In this document: positions 44,590 through 52,648 of the stretch, in pieces
How positions within the stretch are numbered: the stretch's first letter is position 1
Layout: each line of letters starts with the position of its first letter
Source: Sphingopyxis indica
GTDB lineage: Bacteria; Pseudomonadota; Alphaproteobacteria; Sphingomonadales; Sphingomonadaceae
Assembly: GCF_900188185.1 (NCBI RefSeq)
Contig: NZ_FZPA01000009.1
Span: 1-64,000 of the forward strand
Direction of reading: 5' to 3'
Length of the DNA stretch: 64,000 nucleotides
Translations under genes and position numbers: made by a program
The notes under the pieces: model-generated
Database searches by the model: none
Seen by the model: only the letters and a program-made list of their open reading frames with translations
What the model was told of the DNA's origin: nothing

Positions 44590-44703
44590 CCCCTCCTCTT
44601 CAGAGGAGGGGTTTGGGGTGGTGGCGAGCTTGGGACAAGCTCGCTCGGGCATCGAGCCCGACCGAGCTTCACCACCCCCGTCCCCTCCTCTGAAGAGGAG
44701 GGG
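44590..44703. repeat. REP-like palindromic element, CCCCTCCTC family, second copy
   Basis: CCCCTCCTC-TTCA-GAGGAGGGG palindromes at 44590-44611 and 44682-44703 with an inner GGTGGTG/CACCACC arm and a CTCGGGCATCGAGCCCGA stem. It separates the convergent fghA and quinone reductase genes and may end both transcripts. Confidence 0.8.
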
Positions 44704-44712
44704 CTTGGAGCC

Positions 44713-45690
44713 TTACGGCACCAGCAACGTCGATCCCGTCGTCCGCCCCGCCTCCAGATCTTCGTGCGCCCGCGCCGCCTCGCGCAGCGGATAGCGCTGG
44801 CCGATCGTCACCTCGACCGCGCCGCTGCCGATCATTTCGAACACCCGCGCCGCGCCCGCCGCGCGCTCGCCGGGGTCGAGATAATAGTCGAACAATGTCG
44901 GGCGCGTGACGAACTGCGAACCGTGCTGCGCGAGTATGCCCAGGTTGACGCCGCTTACCGGGCCGCCGGCATTGCCATAGCTGACGATCAGCCCGCGCCG
45001 CGCGGTGGCCTTCAGCGAAACCTCCCACGTCGCCATGCCGATGCCGTCGAAGGTCACCGGCACGCCCTGGCCGTCGGTGATTTCGCGGACGTGCGCAGCG
45101 ACATCCTCCTCCTTGTAGCGGATGACATGGTCGGCGCCGGCTTCGCGCGCGGCATGTCCCTTGGCTTCGGTGCTGACGGTGCCGATCACCGTCGCGCCGA
45201 CCGCCTTCAGCCACTGGACGAGGATCAGCCCGACCCCGCCCGCGGCGGCATGGACGAGCACCGGCCAGCCCGCCTCGACCTTCGCACAGCGCTCGACGAG
45301 CGCCTCGACGGTGCATCCCTTGAGCAGCGCCGCGGCGGCGGTCTCGTCCTCGATGTCGGCGGGGAGCTTGAACAGCGAGGACGCCTTGACGAAGCGCGCG
45401 CTCGCATAGGCGCTGCGCTCGGGGCCGAAGGTCGCGACGCGGTCGCCGGGCTCGAGTGCATGGACGCCTTCGCCGACCGACAGGACCTCACCCGCGGCCT
45501 CCATCCCGAGCCCGCCCGGCAGCTCGACGGGATAGGTGCCGTCGCGGTGATAGGTGTCGATATAGTTGAGCCCCACCGCGGTCTGGCGGACGAGCACCTG
45601 CCCGGGGCCGGGGGTGCCGAGCGCAACCTCGCGCCATTCGATGACCTCTGGACCGCCCTGCTTTTCGATATATGCCTGGATCGCCTGCAT
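44713..45690 (-). CDS. qor: quinone oxidoreductase (NADPH), zeta-crystallin type
   Basis: A 325-residue zinc-free medium-chain reductase: VGLNYIDTYHRDGTYPVELPGGLGMEAAGEV, cofactor motif LVHAAAGGVGLILVQWLKAVGA, and FDGIGMATWEVSL. The zinc ligands of alcohol dehydrogenases are missing as expected for the Qor family. It reduces quinones one electron at a time with NADPH. Single gene between two repeats. Confidence 0.9.
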   Translation of the reverse strand: MQAIQAYIEKQGGPEVIEWREVALGTPGPGQVLVRQTAVGLNYIDTYHRDGTYPVELPGGLGMEAAGEVLSVGEGVHALEPGDRVATFGPERSAYASARFVKASSLFKLPADIEDETAAAALLKGCTVEALVERCAKVEAGWPVLVHAAAGGVGLILVQWLKAVGATVIGTVSTEAKGHAAREAGADHVIRYKEEDVAAHVREITDGQGVPVTFDGIGMATWEVSLKATARRGLIVSYGNAGGPVSGVNLGILAQHGSQFVTRPTLFDYYLDPGERAAGAARVFEMIGSGAVEVTIGQRYPLREAARAHEDLEAGRTTGSTLLVP

Positions 45691-45763
45691 CTGCCGTCTC
45701 CTGCCGCCGCCAATCTGGAGCGTGGGGCGGGGCGGTGCAAGGGCGATTGCGGCCTGTATGGGA

Positions 45764-45849
45764 CGTCATTGCGAGGAGCCGAAGGCGACGCGGCAATCCA
45801 GAAGCCAGCTTGAACCGCCCTGGATTGCTTCGCTCCGCTCGCAATGACG
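45764..45849. repeat. CGTCATTGCGAG inverted-repeat element, copy 4
   Basis: Left arm CGTCATTGCGAGGAGCCGAAGGCGACGCGGCAATCC, right arm GGATTGCTTCGCTCCGCTCGCAATGACG. The two arms differ in the middle and match two different subtypes, so this is a hybrid copy like the one at 59974-60058. It lies between the qor start and the end of the helicase gene. Confidence 0.8.
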
Positions 45850-45871
45850 GTTCAAGCCAATGCTATTCCCT

Positions 45872-47641
45872 TTACCCCTGCCGGCCCTTCTTGCCCTTGG
45901 CATAGGGCTTCGCCTTGAAACCGCCGCCGGGCTTGCCCTGTCCATGGGGTTTGCGCGGGCCGTCGCCGCGCGGGCCGCCCTTGAACGGCCGCTTGTCGCG
46001 CCGCGGCGGATAGCTGCTGCCCTCGGGCGCGGGGGTGATGGTGACGCCGCTGTCGTCTTCGCCGCCGTCGCGGCCCGCGGTGCGCTCGACCGCCTCGGCG
46101 AAGCGGTCGGCGATGGCGAGCGGGATGTTGAACAGCGTCTCGTTCGGCCCGATGCGGATCGCCCCGATCTCGTTTTTCGTCACATGGCCGCGGCGGCAGA
46201 GCAAAGGCAGGATCCAGCGCGGATCGGCATTCTGGCGCCGCCCCACGTCGAGCCGGAACCAGACGCTGTCGTCGAAGCCTTCGCGGCGCGGGGTCCGGTC
46301 GGGACGCTCGCCGCGTTCGCCGCGTGCCGGCGGGCCATTGTCGATCAGTTCCTCGGGGGGCGGCATGGTCGCGCGGTGCGCGCGGACGAGGCTCGCGGCG
46401 ATGTCCTCGGGCGAGCGCTCGGCGAGCAGCCGCTGCGCGAGTTCGAGGTCGTCGGCCTCATGCTCGACGGGGGCAAGCAGCGCCTCGATCAGCCGCTCCT
46501 GATCGCGCGCGCGCACATCGGCGGCGGTCGGCGCCGGCATCCATTGCGCTTCGATCTTCGCGCCGCGCAGCATCGCATCGACGCGGCGACGGCGCGGATA
46601 GGGGACGATCAGCACCGCCGTCCCTTTTTTCCCCGCGCGCCCGGTGCGGCCCGAGCGGTGCTGGAGCGTTTCGGCATCGCGCGGGATTTCGACATGGACG
46701 ACGAGGCTCAGACTCGGCAGGTCGATCCCGCGCGCCGCGACGTCGGTTGCGACGCACACGCGCGCGCGGCGATCGCGCAGCGCCTGCAGCGCATGGTTGC
46801 GCTCGTTCTGGCTATGCTCGCCCGACAGCGCGACCGCCGCGAAGCCGCGGTTGACCAGCCGCGCGTGCAGGCGGCGGACGTTGTCGCGGGTCGCACAGAA
46901 CAGCATCGCGGTATCGGCTTCGTGCAGGCGAAGCAGGTTGATCACCGCGCCTTCGATATCGGCGGGCGCGACGGTGACGACCTGATAGGCGATGTCGCCA
47001 TGCCCGCGCGTGTCGCCGACGGTCGAAATGCGCAGCGCGTCCTTCTGATAGCGTTTGGCGAGCTGGGCGATCGGCTTGGGAATTGTTGCCGAAAACAACA
47101 GGGTGCGGCGCGTTGCGGGGGTCGCGTCGAGGATTTCTTCGAGGTCCTCGCGAAAGCCCATGTCGAGCATCTCGTCGGCCTCGTCGAGCACCGCGACGCG
47201 CAGCGCCGCAAGGTCGAGCGCGCCGCGCTCCAGATGGTCGCGCAGACGTCCGGGCGTTCCGACGACGATATGCACGCCCTGATTGAGCGCGCGTCGCTCG
47301 CGGCTGGCGTCCATGCCGCCGACGCAGGTAGCGATGCGCGCGCCGGCTTGCGCATAGAGCCAGCCGAGTTCGCGGCTGACCTGCAAGGCCAGCTCGCGCG
47401 TCGGCGCGACGATCAGCGCCAGCGGAGCGCTCGCAAAGGGCAGGCGCCCGTCCGCGAGCAGTTCGTCCGCCATCGCGAGACCGAAGGCGACGGTCTTGCC
47501 CGACCCGGTCTGCGCCGACACGAGCAGGTCGCGGCCGTGCGCCTCGGCCTCGGTGACCTGCGCCTGCACGGGAGTGAGCGCTTCATAGCCGCGCGCGGTG
47601 AGGGCGTCCGAAAGGACGGGTGAAAGATGGTCGAAAGTCAT
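45872..47641 (-). CDS. DEAD-box RNA helicase with DbpA-type RNA-binding domain
   Basis: A 589-residue helicase: Q-motif LTPVQAQV, SAQTGSGKT, PTRELA, DEAD (VLDEADEMLD), FSATIP, and HRSGRTGRAGKKG. After about residue 470 comes FRLDVGRRQNADPRWILPLLCRRGHVTKNEIGAIRI, a DbpA/CsdA RNA-binding domain, then a basic Gly/Lys/Arg-rich tail (GGPRGDGPRKPHGQGKPGG). DeaD/CsdA-like proteins remodel ribosomal or mRNA structures, often in cold. The start is the first ATG. Confidence 0.92.
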   Translation of the reverse strand: MTFDHLSPVLSDALTARGYEALTPVQAQVTEAEAHGRDLLVSAQTGSGKTVAFGLAMADELLADGRLPFASAPLALIVAPTRELALQVSRELGWLYAQAGARIATCVGGMDASRERRALNQGVHIVVGTPGRLRDHLERGALDLAALRVAVLDEADEMLDMGFREDLEEILDATPATRRTLLFSATIPKPIAQLAKRYQKDALRISTVGDTRGHGDIAYQVVTVAPADIEGAVINLLRLHEADTAMLFCATRDNVRRLHARLVNRGFAAVALSGEHSQNERNHALQALRDRRARVCVATDVAARGIDLPSLSLVVHVEIPRDAETLQHRSGRTGRAGKKGTAVLIVPYPRRRRVDAMLRGAKIEAQWMPAPTAADVRARDQERLIEALLAPVEHEADDLELAQRLLAERSPEDIAASLVRAHRATMPPPEELIDNGPPARGERGERPDRTPRREGFDDSVWFRLDVGRRQNADPRWILPLLCRRGHVTKNEIGAIRIGPNETLFNIPLAIADRFAEAVERTAGRDGGEDDSGVTITPAPEGSSYPPRRDKRPFKGGPRGDGPRKPHGQGKPGGGFKAKPYAKGKKGRQG

Positions 47642-47686
47642 TTTGTTCTTCTTTTCCGTGGCGGATTATGCCCGCCAATTTCTGTT

Positions 47687-47768
47687 CGTCACCCCGGACT
47701 CGATCCGGGGTCCATAATCCAAAGGGAGAGCATTGGCGCATGGATGCCGGATCAAGTCCGGCATGACG
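47687..47768. repeat. CGTCACCCCGGACTCGATCC inverted-repeat element, copy 2
   Basis: Left arm CGTCACCCCGGACTCGATCC, right arm GGATCAAGTCCGGCATGACG with an inner CCGGGGTCCAT/ATGGATGCCGG stem. Same family as 16640-16715. It lies upstream of the helicase start and after the YhiN-type gene. Confidence 0.8.
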
Positions 47769-47786
47769 ATCGGTTAACCCATTTTC

Positions 47787-48965
47787 CTAAAGCGCCCGTC
47801 CCGCCGCATATCCGCTGGCCCAGGCCCATTGAAAATTATAGCCGCCCAGCCACCCGGTGACGTCCACGGCTTCGCCGACCGCATAGAGGCCTGCGACGCT
47901 TTTGGCCATCATTGTTTGCGATGACAGGCCGGCGGTCGAAATGCCGCCCGCGGTAACCTCCGCCTTGGCAAAGCCTTCGGTGCCGTTCGGATGAAAGGTC
48001 CAGCGCTTCAGCCGCGTCTCGGCGCCGGCGAGCTTGCGGTCCGCCTGCGCGCCGAGTTCGCCGGGCAGCGTCAGGCGCTCGGCGAGCGTCTGCGCGAGCC
48101 GGTCGGGCAGGACGCCGCCGAGCGCGGCGGCAAGCGTCGCGCGCGGCCGCGACCGCTTCGCTTCGACCAGCCAGCCGGGCGCGGCATCGGGCAGGAAGTC
48201 GATCGTCACCGGCTCGCCGTGGCGCCAATAGCTGCTCGCCTGCAGGATCGCGGGGCCGGAAAGCCCGCGGTGGGTGAACAGCGCCGCCTCGCGAAACGCC
48301 GCCTTGCCCGCGCGCGCCTCGACCGGCGTCGCGACCCCTGACAGCTCACGAAAGAGCACATCCTCACCGCCGAGCGTCAGCGGCACCAGCGCGGGGCGCG
48401 GCTCGACGACTTTCAGCCCGAAATGCCGCGCGAGGTCATAGGCGAAGCCGCTCGCGCCCATCTTGGGGATCGACGGCCCGCCGGTTGCGATCACCAGATT
48501 GGGCGCGGCGAAGGCGCGGTCGCCAAAGGTCACGCGGAACAGGCCATCGCCATGCTCGACGCCGCGCACCGGCGCGCCGCAGCGCACGTCGACCCCGCCC
48601 TTCGCCGCTTCGTCGAGCAGCATCGCGACGACCGCCTTCGCCGATCGGTCGCAGAACAGCTGCCCCAGCGTCTTTTCGTGCCACGCGATGCCATAGGCGT
48701 CGACGAGCGCGATGAAATCGGCCGGCGTGTAGCGCGCGAGCGCCGATTTGGCGAAATGCGGGTTCGCCGACAGATAGCGCTCGGGAACGGTGTGGATATT
48801 GGTGAAGTTGCAGCGCCCGCCGCCCGAGATCAATATCTTCTTGCCCACCTGCTCGGCATGGTCGAGCAGCAGCACGCGCCGCCCGCGCTGCCCGGCGACG
48901 GCCGCGCACATCAACCCGGCCGCGCCGGCACCCAGCACGATGGCGTCGTAGTCGTTCGTCGTCAT
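47787..48965 (-). CDS. NAD(P)/FAD-dependent oxidoreductase, YhiN/HI0933 family
   Basis: A 392-residue flavoprotein: DAIVLGAGAAGLMCAAVAGQRGRRVLLLDHAEQVGKKILISGGGRCNFTN is the family signature, with LVIATGGPSIPKMGASG in the middle and GLYAVGEAVDVTGWLGGYNFQWAWASG at the end. The family binds FAD and is conserved, but no reaction is established. The next gene upstream on the same strand ends seven bases before it. Confidence 0.88.
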   Translation of the reverse strand: MTTNDYDAIVLGAGAAGLMCAAVAGQRGRRVLLLDHAEQVGKKILISGGGRCNFTNIHTVPERYLSANPHFAKSALARYTPADFIALVDAYGIAWHEKTLGQLFCDRSAKAVVAMLLDEAAKGGVDVRCGAPVRGVEHGDGLFRVTFGDRAFAAPNLVIATGGPSIPKMGASGFAYDLARHFGLKVVEPRPALVPLTLGGEDVLFRELSGVATPVEARAGKAAFREAALFTHRGLSGPAILQASSYWRHGEPVTIDFLPDAAPGWLVEAKRSRPRATLAAALGGVLPDRLAQTLAERLTLPGELGAQADRKLAGAETRLKRWTFHPNGTEGFAKAEVTAGGISTAGLSSQTMMAKSVAGLYAVGEAVDVTGWLGGYNFQWAWASGYAAGRAL

Positions 48966-48972
48966 CGTATCG

Positions 48973-49152
48973 TCAGTGCAGCTTCGCGATCGACAGGCCG
49001 TCCTGCTTGGCGCGCACCTTCACCGATTCCTCGCTGCGGGTCAGCGCCTTGGCGATCGCTTTGAGCGCCATGCCCTTTTTCGCGAGCATGTGCAGCTTCT
49101 GCACCTCGGCGGGCGTCCAAGGCTGCTTGTGGCGTTCGAACCGGTCCTTCAT
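48973..49152 (-). CDS. 59-residue helix-turn-helix-like protein
   Basis: The protein has WTPAEVQKLHMLAKKGMALKAIAKALTRSEESVKVRAKQDGL, a SANT/GcrA-like small helix-turn-helix in which K/R residues would face DNA. ATG overlaps the stop of the Gre-like gene as ATGA, so it is translated with it. Small proteins of this type are common in sphingomonads and rhizobia; function unknown. Confidence 0.65.
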   Translation of the reverse strand: MKDRFERHKQPWTPAEVQKLHMLAKKGMALKAIAKALTRSEESVKVRAKQDGLSIAKLH

Positions 49153-49625
49153 GCCTGCACCTTCGCATCGGCCACAGCGGCGAGAATTTCGATCGCATCC
49201 TCGCGGCCCTGAAATGCCACCATATCGCCTGCCTCGGCGCGCATCAGCGCGCGGCCGAGCGGCGCGGTGAAGGCGATCAGTCCGGCGGCGGGATCGGCCT
49301 CGTCGTGTCCGACGATCGTCGCCGCGCGCTCGGCGCCGTTCAGCGCATAGCGCACCGCGCTGCCGACCCCGACGACGCCGTTTTCCGGCGCGGCCTGCAC
49401 CTCTGCGGTCGCGTGGCGCGTCGCGACATAGCGCTGGCGGCGCTGTAATTTCTTGCGCGCCTCGACATCGGCTTCGGCGGCGATCGCGGCTTCGAGCGCG
49501 GCAAGTTCTTCGCCAAGCAGGCGGAGGCCGCGCGGCGTGACCAGATTCGCACCCGGCGGGATCGGCCATTCGAAGACCGGCTCCATATGCTCGTCATCGC
49601 TTTCGCGGCGGAACGCTACGCTCAC
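49149..49625 (-). CDS. GreA/GreB-like transcription factor with altered N-terminal tip
   Basis: A 158-residue protein with GTG start. The C-terminal FKBP-like Gre domain is clear (VVGVGSAVRYALNGAERAATIVGHDEADPAAGLIAFTAPLGRALMRAEAGD). The N-terminal part is helical (LRLLGEELAALEAAIAAEADVEARKKLQRRQRYVATRHATAEV) but lacks the acidic GDxSEN tip that GreA/GreB use to trigger RNA cleavage, so it probably binds polymerase without that activity. ATGA overlap with the 59-residue gene. Confidence 0.75.
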   Translation of the reverse strand: MSVAFRRESDDEHMEPVFEWPIPPGANLVTPRGLRLLGEELAALEAAIAAEADVEARKKLQRRQRYVATRHATAEVQAAPENGVVGVGSAVRYALNGAERAATIVGHDEADPAAGLIAFTAPLGRALMRAEAGDMVAFQGREDAIEILAAVADAKVQA

Positions 49626-49785
49626 TATTCTCTCGCTTTCGGGGAGGGGAGCCGCCTTGTGCCAGCCGAAGGTGGCGACAAGATGGCGCGCGTAACCTTT
49701 GCCGCCGCGGCGCCGAATGACGGACGATGCCACCCTCATCCTGCCTCTCGCGCTCCGCCGCCGCCCCCGCTAGGGTGCGCGTCCG

Positions 49786-50307
49786 ATGAGCATCGACGAG
49801 CCTTCGCTGGCGCGGCTGATGGCGGCGGCGCAGCGCGGCGACCGCGCCGCCTATCGCGCGCTGCTCGCCGATTGCCGCCGCTGGCTGACGCGCTATTTCG
49901 CGCGCCGCATCGCGCCGCACGCGGTCGACGATCTGGTGCAGGAAACGCTCGTCTCGCTGCACCGCAAGCGCGCGACATGGGACAGCGGCCGCGCCTTCCT
50001 GCCGTGGCTCGCGGCGATCGCGCGCTATCGCTGGATCGACATGCTGCGGCGGCAGAAGGACGAAGCCGAGCTCGGCGAAGGCGACGCCGCGGTCGCGGCC
50101 GGGGACGAGGCGGTCAACGCGCGGCTCAGCCTCGAACGCCTGCTCGGCCTGCTTCCGGCGGGGCAGGCGCAGGCGATCACACTGGTCAAGATCGAGGGTG
50201 CCTCGATCGCCGAGGCGTCGCGGATCACGGGGCAGAGCGAATCGCTCGTCAAGGTGAATATCCATCGCGGGCTCAGGAAGCTCGCGGGGCTGGTGGAAAG
50301 CGAATGA
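49786..50307 (+). CDS. ECF sigma factor paired with NrsF
   Basis: A 173-residue sigma-70 family protein: region 2 YFARRIAPHAVDDLVQETLVSLHRKRATWDSGRAFLPWLAAIARYRWIDMLRR and region 4 LPAGQAQAITLVKIEGASIAEASRITGQSESLVKVNIHRGLRKL. Neighbouring a DUF1109/NrsF membrane anti-sigma, it resembles the Caulobacter SigF-NrsF pair that answers oxidants and heavy metals. Distinct from the EcfG proteins of this window. Confidence 0.9.
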   Translation: MSIDEPSLARLMAAAQRGDRAAYRALLADCRRWLTRYFARRIAPHAVDDLVQETLVSLHRKRATWDSGRAFLPWLAAIARYRWIDMLRRQKDEAELGEGDAAVAAGDEAVNARLSLERLLGLLPAGQAQAITLVKIEGASIAEASRITGQSESLVKVNIHRGLRKLAGLVESE

Positions 50308-50308
50308 G

Positions 50309-50944
50309 ATGAAGAATGCGTCGATCGACGAGCTGATCGAGGGGCTGGCCGACGACCTGGGCCCGGTGCGCCCGCGCCGGATCGCGCGCGGCTGGCTGCT
50401 TGTCGGCGCGGGCTGGCTCGCGGCCGCGGTGCTGCTCCTCCGGGCCTTCGGGATGCGCCACGATGTCGCCGCGATGCCCGAAATGTCGATGCTGTGCTTC
50501 TGGCTCATCGCCGCGGTCGCGGTCGCGGCGATCGGCAGCGCGCTGCGCATGGGACTGCCCGGCGTCGGGCGCGACTATAGCGGCTGGCGCTGGGCGGGGC
50601 TCGCGGCGCTCGCGTTGCCGGTCGCGGCGCTGTTCGTCGCGATGGGCGATGGCCGTGCGGCGGCGCAGGCGATGCACGACGACGGGCGCTGCCTGTTCGT
50701 CGGCTTGCTCGCCGGGCTCGGCGTCGGCGGCGCACTCTTTGCGTGGCTGCGCGCGGGGGCACCGACCTCGCCGACCCGTGCCGGCTGGGTCATCGGGCTC
50801 GCCGCGGGCGCGTCGGGCGCGACCGTCACGGCGCTGCATTGCCCGGTCGACAATATCGTCCATATCGCATTGTGGCACGGCGGCGCGGTGCTGATCGCGA
50901 CGCTGGCCGGCCGCCTCGCGCTGCCGCGATGGCTGCGCTGGTAG
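50309..50944 (+). CDS. NrsF (DUF1109) membrane anti-sigma factor
   Basis: A 211-residue protein with about six hydrophobic segments, starting one base after the sigma stop. A short cytoplasmic N-terminal part (SIDELIEGLADDLGPVRPRR) fits the sigma-binding region. Two periplasmic or loop cysteines (DDGRCLF, TALHCPVDN) correspond to the oxidant- or metal-sensing Cys seen in NrsF proteins. Signal sensing here would release the ECF sigma factor. Confidence 0.85.
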   Translation: MKNASIDELIEGLADDLGPVRPRRIARGWLLVGAGWLAAAVLLLRAFGMRHDVAAMPEMSMLCFWLIAAVAVAAIGSALRMGLPGVGRDYSGWRWAGLAALALPVAALFVAMGDGRAAAQAMHDDGRCLFVGLLAGLGVGGALFAWLRAGAPTSPTRAGWVIGLAAGASGATVTALHCPVDNIVHIALWHGGAVLIATLAGRLALPRWLRW

Positions 50945-50971
50945 GACCGCTTCGCGCTGGACAGATTCCGA

Positions 50972-50997
50972 TTGTGTGTTATCTATCTAACACACAA
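50972..50997. promoter_or_regulatory. 26-bp perfect palindrome before the DUF2807 genes
   Basis: TTGTGTGTTA-TCTATC-TAACACACAA, 10-bp arms, overlapping the Shine-Dalgarno AAGGAG (50996-51001) of the next gene. It is AT-rich in a GC-rich region. Either a dimeric repressor operator or an RNA hairpin that covers the ribosome site. Confidence 0.6.
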
Positions 50998-51008
50998 GGA
51001 GATCGACG

Positions 51009-51746
51009 ATGCGAATCTGGACGACAATGGCGATTTTACCGCTGGTGCTGGCGAGCGCGACCGGTTGCAGCGGCAAGGACAATAGCGGCGCGACGCGCCC
51101 CGCCGACATGGGCCCGGCGACGACGAAAGCATATGCGCTCGACGGTTTCACCGGGGTCGAGATGGCGGGCCCCTATGACGTCACCATCCGCCACGGCGAT
51201 GCCTTCTCGATCCAGGCGAAGGGGCCGCAGGCCGAACTCGATCAGCTCGAAATCGAACGCCACGGCGCGACGCTGTCGATCGGCCGCAAGCGGAGTAGCT
51301 GGAGCTTCGGCGATCATGACGAGGTTTCGATCGCCATCACCATGCCCAAGGTCGAAAAGCTGAAGCTCACCGGATCGGGCTCGATCGACGCCGACAGCGT
51401 CGAGGGCGATGCGGCCGAGGCGGCGGTCACCGGATCGGGCGACCTCAAGATCGCGAAGCTGACCGCAACCAGCGCCAAACTCACCATGTCGGGATCGGGC
51501 GAGCTGGAAGTGTCCGGCGGCAAGATCGGTTCGGGCGACGTCGGCGTCACCGGATCGGGTGACATCGAAGCCGGCGGGCTCGTTGCCGATACGCTCGACG
51601 TTTCGGTGACCGGCTCGGGCAATGTCGAGGCGCAGGCAATCAGGACGGCCGACGTCCGGGTGCTCGGATCGGGCGACGTCAAGATCGGCGGCGGCGCGAG
51701 CTGCTCGACGAGCAAGACCGGTTCGGGCGACATCGTCTGCGGCTGA
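51009..51746 (+). CDS. DUF2807 (head GIN domain) lipoprotein
   Basis: A 245-residue exported protein with a possible lipobox (ASATGC). The body is a right-handed parallel beta solenoid of the DUF2807 type: repeated TGSGSIDADSV, TGSGDLKIAKL, SGSGELEVSGG, TGSGDIEAGGL, TGSGNVEAQAI, GSGDVKIGGG steps, each about 20 residues. It ends with a Cys pair (ASCSTSKTGSGDIVCG). No enzyme motif. Function unknown; envelope-associated. Confidence 0.82.
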   Translation: MRIWTTMAILPLVLASATGCSGKDNSGATRPADMGPATTKAYALDGFTGVEMAGPYDVTIRHGDAFSIQAKGPQAELDQLEIERHGATLSIGRKRSSWSFGDHDEVSIAITMPKVEKLKLTGSGSIDADSVEGDAAEAAVTGSGDLKIAKLTATSAKLTMSGSGELEVSGGKIGSGDVGVTGSGDIEAGGLVADTLDVSVTGSGNVEAQAIRTADVRVLGSGDVKIGGGASCSTSKTGSGDIVCG

Positions 51747-51788
51747 TCGCGCGCTGGCGCAGGCGCGGCAGGCGGGCTAGGACAGGGC

Positions 51789-52499
51789 ATGACCATGCTC
51801 CACCGATACGCCGCGCTCGCGGTGGCCTTCGCACTCGGCGCCGCACCCGCTTCGGCGGCCGAGAAGCGTTACGGGCTGACCAGCTTCGAAACGATCGAGG
51901 TCGATGCCGATGTCGCGGTGATCGTGACTGCGCGCGCGCCGGTCAGCGCGGTCGCGACGGGATCGCAGGATGCCCTCGACCGGTTGAGCGTCGAATCGCA
52001 GGGTGGCAAGCTGGTGATCAAGATGCGCCGATTTGCCGGTGACGAAGAGCGCGCGAAGGGCGACCGCTCGGCGACCGTGCGCGTCAACGCCGCCAATCTG
52101 CGCGCGGCGATGGTCGCGGGTGCGGGGTCGCTCGAAATCGACACGTTGCGCGGCGACCGCGTCGATATCGGGCTGCACGGACCGGGGCGGCTGGTGGTCG
52201 GAAAGATCGACGCCGACCGGCTTTCGGTGGCGATGATCGGCAACGGCACGATGACGCTCAGCGGCGCGGCCAAGCGCGGCGAAATATTGCTGTCGGGCGC
52301 GGGCGCGGTCGATGCGGGCGGGCTCGCCATCGACAATCTGACGAGCGACAGCGAAGGCGCGGGCGACCATCGCTTCCGCGCGGTCAAGAGCGCGAACATC
52401 ACCGCGCGCGGGGCCGGAAAGACCGTCGTGCTCGGCCGGCCGACCTGCACTGTGCGCAACGTCGGCAGCGGCACCGTGGAGTGCGGGATCGAACGTTAG
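51789..52499 (+). CDS. DUF2807 exported protein, second copy
   Basis: A 236-residue relative with a cleavable signal (ALGAAPASA) and a solenoid with weaker repeats (GAGSLEIDTL, GPGRLVVGKI, GNGTMTLSGA, GAGAVDAGGL, GAGKTVVLGR) ending in a Cys pair (PTCTVRNVGSGTVECG) like the first copy. Probably co-transcribed, 42 bp downstream. The pair lies behind an ECF sigma/anti-sigma operon, so envelope stress control is plausible. Confidence 0.78.
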   Translation: MTMLHRYAALAVAFALGAAPASAAEKRYGLTSFETIEVDADVAVIVTARAPVSAVATGSQDALDRLSVESQGGKLVIKMRRFAGDEERAKGDRSATVRVNAANLRAAMVAGAGSLEIDTLRGDRVDIGLHGPGRLVVGKIDADRLSVAMIGNGTMTLSGAAKRGEILLSGAGAVDAGGLAIDNLTSDSEGAGDHRFRAVKSANITARGAGKTVVLGRPTCTVRNVGSGTVECGIER

Positions 52500-52526
52500 C
52501 GGCTGTCCTCTTTCATTGTAGCGTGC

Positions 52527-52612
52527 GTGCTCCCGCGAAGGCGGGAGCCCATCTCCTGCGGGTGCCATTTCGAACCGGCAGGAGATGGGTCCCCGCCTTC
52601 GCGGGGACACAC
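52527..52612. repeat. CTCCCGCGAAGGCGGGAG element (ATCTCCTGC core)
   Basis: GTGCTCCCGCGAAGGCGGGAGCCCATCTCCTGC mirrored by GGCAGGAGATGGGTCCCCGCCTTCGCGGGGACACAC. It lies between the convergent DUF2807 and SDR genes. Confidence 0.8.
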
Positions 52613-52648
52613 GAACTCACTTTGTTCGAAGACAGTCATACCTCTGGT

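Noticed and set aside
41667..44675. 1002-codon minus-strand frame over the formaldehyde operon
   Set aside because: Shadow of purU, the VOC genes and fghA, all of which have strong motifs on the plus strand.
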